DNA from: Nocardioidaceae bacterium
GTDB lineage: Bacteria > Actinomycetota > Actinomycetes > Propionibacteriales > Nocardioidaceae
DNA: 6,337 nucleotides
Reading direction: 5' to 3'
Assembly (NCBI GenBank): GCA_013693815.1
Contig: CP059259.1
Location: 309,834 to 316,170, forward strand
Shown here in pieces: positions 5,801 through 6,337 of this stretch. The notes under the pieces were generated by a model. The model searched no databases. It saw only the letters and a list, made by a program, of their open reading frames with translations, and was not told the origin of the DNA. Made by a program: the position numbers and the translations under genes. The stretch's first letter is position 1. Each line of letters starts with the position of its first letter.

Positions 5801-5842
5801 ACACAGCAAAGTCACAGTGTGAACACAGCGCCCCGTCACAAC
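5801..5842 (+). promoter_or_regulatory. PhoP-box-like direct repeats upstream of the response regulator
   Basis: Three 7-base repeats, ACACAGC (5801-5807), TCACAGT (5812-5818) and ACACAGC (5823-5829), are separated by exactly 4 bases, an 11-bp pitch. A fourth, weaker copy, TCACAAC (5836-5842), follows at 13 bp. This matches the known Mycobacterium tuberculosis PhoP site, TCACAGC-N4-TCACAGC. The array ends about 20 bases before the start codon of a PhoP-like regulator, so autoregulation is the natural reading. A weak promoter (TTGATT at 5774-5779, TTTACA at 5798-5803) would overlap the first repeat. Site pattern seen; binding is inferred. Confidence 0.65.
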
Positions 5843-5861
5843 GGACAGAGAGACTAGGCGT

Positions 5862-6337
5862 ATGACGCTTGGAATGTCGCGCTCCGACGGATCTGCACTG
5901 CGCGTTCTGGTGGTGGACGACGAGGTCAACATCGCCGAACTGCTCTGCATGGCGCTGCGCTACGAGGGTTTCGAAACCGTGGCCGCCCACTCCGGTGCCA
6001 AGGCCGTTTCCGCCGCGAAGGAGTTTGCGCCCGATATCGCGGTCCTCGATGTGATGCTGCCCGACTTCGATGGACTCGAGGTGATGCGCCGGGTTCGGGC
6101 GTTCCGGCCGGACCTGCCAGTGCTGTTCCTCACTGCGAGGGACTCGGTCGAAGACCGCATCATCGGACTTACCGCCGGCGGGGACGACTACGTGACCAAA
6201 CCGTTCTCGTTGGAGGAGGTCGTGGCGCGGCTGCGGGCGCTGCTGCGCCGGGCCGGAGCGCGGCTCGAGGAGGGCCATTCGGTTCTGACTGTCGGTGACC
6301 TGACTCTGGACGAGGACAGCCGCGAGGTCCAACGTGG
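5862..6337 (+). CDS. OmpR/PhoP-family response regulator (partial, C-terminus outside window)
   Basis: From the ATG at 5862 the frame is open to the right edge (158 codons). The receiver domain (about 13-130) has the acidic pair Asp19-Asp20 in VVDDEVNIAELL, phospho-acceptor Asp63 in VLDVMLPDFDG, Thr91 in LFLTARDS, and Lys113 in DDYVTKPFSLEEVVARLRAL. The winged-helix DNA-binding domain is just beginning (LTVGDLTLDEDSREVQR) when the window ends; full-length members have about 230-250 residues. The GGDDYVTKPFSLEEVVARLR stretch is very like mycobacterial PhoP. It acts in the cytoplasm as the target of a sensor histidine kinase, probably encoded downstream. Upstream the frame closes at a TGA (5820-5822) with no other start; an ATG at 5874 is the alternative. 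PhoP-type repeats lie directly upstream. Orthology to PhoP itself is plausible but not certain. Confidence 0.95.
   Translation, partial: MTLGMSRSDGSALRVLVVDDEVNIAELLCMALRYEGFETVAAHSGAKAVSAAKEFAPDIAVLDVMLPDFDGLEVMRRVRAFRPDLPVLFLTARDSVEDRIIGLTAGGDDYVTKPFSLEEVVARLRALLRRAGARLEEGHSVLTVGDLTLDEDSREVQR

Noticed and set aside
5812..5822. TCACA-G-TGTGA palindrome as an independent operator
   Set aside because: It is better explained as part of the 11-bp direct-repeat array in which it lies.
5799..6332. Minus-strand ORF of 177 codons
   Set aside because: Antisense to the response regulator, whose receiver-domain residues are unmistakable.

Overview
The window is GC-rich and reads as actinobacterial chromosome. 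Supporting signs are high-GC codon use, short TANNNT promoter boxes, a possible leaderless start, a tRNA-Arg(ACG) without an encoded CCA end, and a response regulator close to mycobacterial PhoP. A mycolic-acid-containing group (Rhodococcus, Gordonia, Nocardia, Mycobacterium relatives) is my best guess. Nothing in the window fixes the genus.

Layout. Positions 1-1122 (minus) hold the first 374 codons of a thiamine-diphosphate enzyme of the acetolactate synthase / benzoylformate decarboxylase superfamily; it runs off the left edge. Positions 1214-4060 (minus) form a tight three-gene operon, in order of transcription: a subtilisin-like S8 serine protease, a small sigma-70-type sigma factor, and a 176-residue protein ending in a carboxypeptidase-regulatory-like beta-sandwich segment. 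Both junctions are 4-base ATGA stop/start overlaps, so translation is probably coupled. The protease has an intact Asp/His/Ser triad, no secretion signal, and a run of five TQPHPY repeats. Its natural 5' end appears to be broken by a one-base frameshift: a strong ribosome site and a collagen-like Gly-X-Y start lie in a different frame from the rest of the gene.

Positions 4061-4499 are a divergent intergenic region with several short perfect palindromes. Positions 4500-5225 (plus) encode a protein I assign to the HopA1-like family, named after a type III effector but also found in actinobacteria. A 33-codon minus-strand ORF (5324-5425) lies next to the 3' end of tRNA-Arg (5429-5501, minus). 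Positions 5502-5861 are non-coding and structured: 17-bp tandem repeats, four consecutive hairpins, then three 7-bp direct repeats at exact 11-bp pitch that match the mycobacterial PhoP-box pattern. They stand just upstream of an OmpR/PhoP-type response regulator (5862 to the right edge, plus), which suggests autoregulation.

How the genes may work together. The protease / sigma factor / small protein operon looks like a self-contained regulatory or stress-response cassette. The sigma factor has no recognisable anti-sigma factor, so the protease or the small protein are candidates to control it. The divergent HopA1-like gene could be a partner or an unrelated neighbour. This is the most novel part of the window; its function is inference only.
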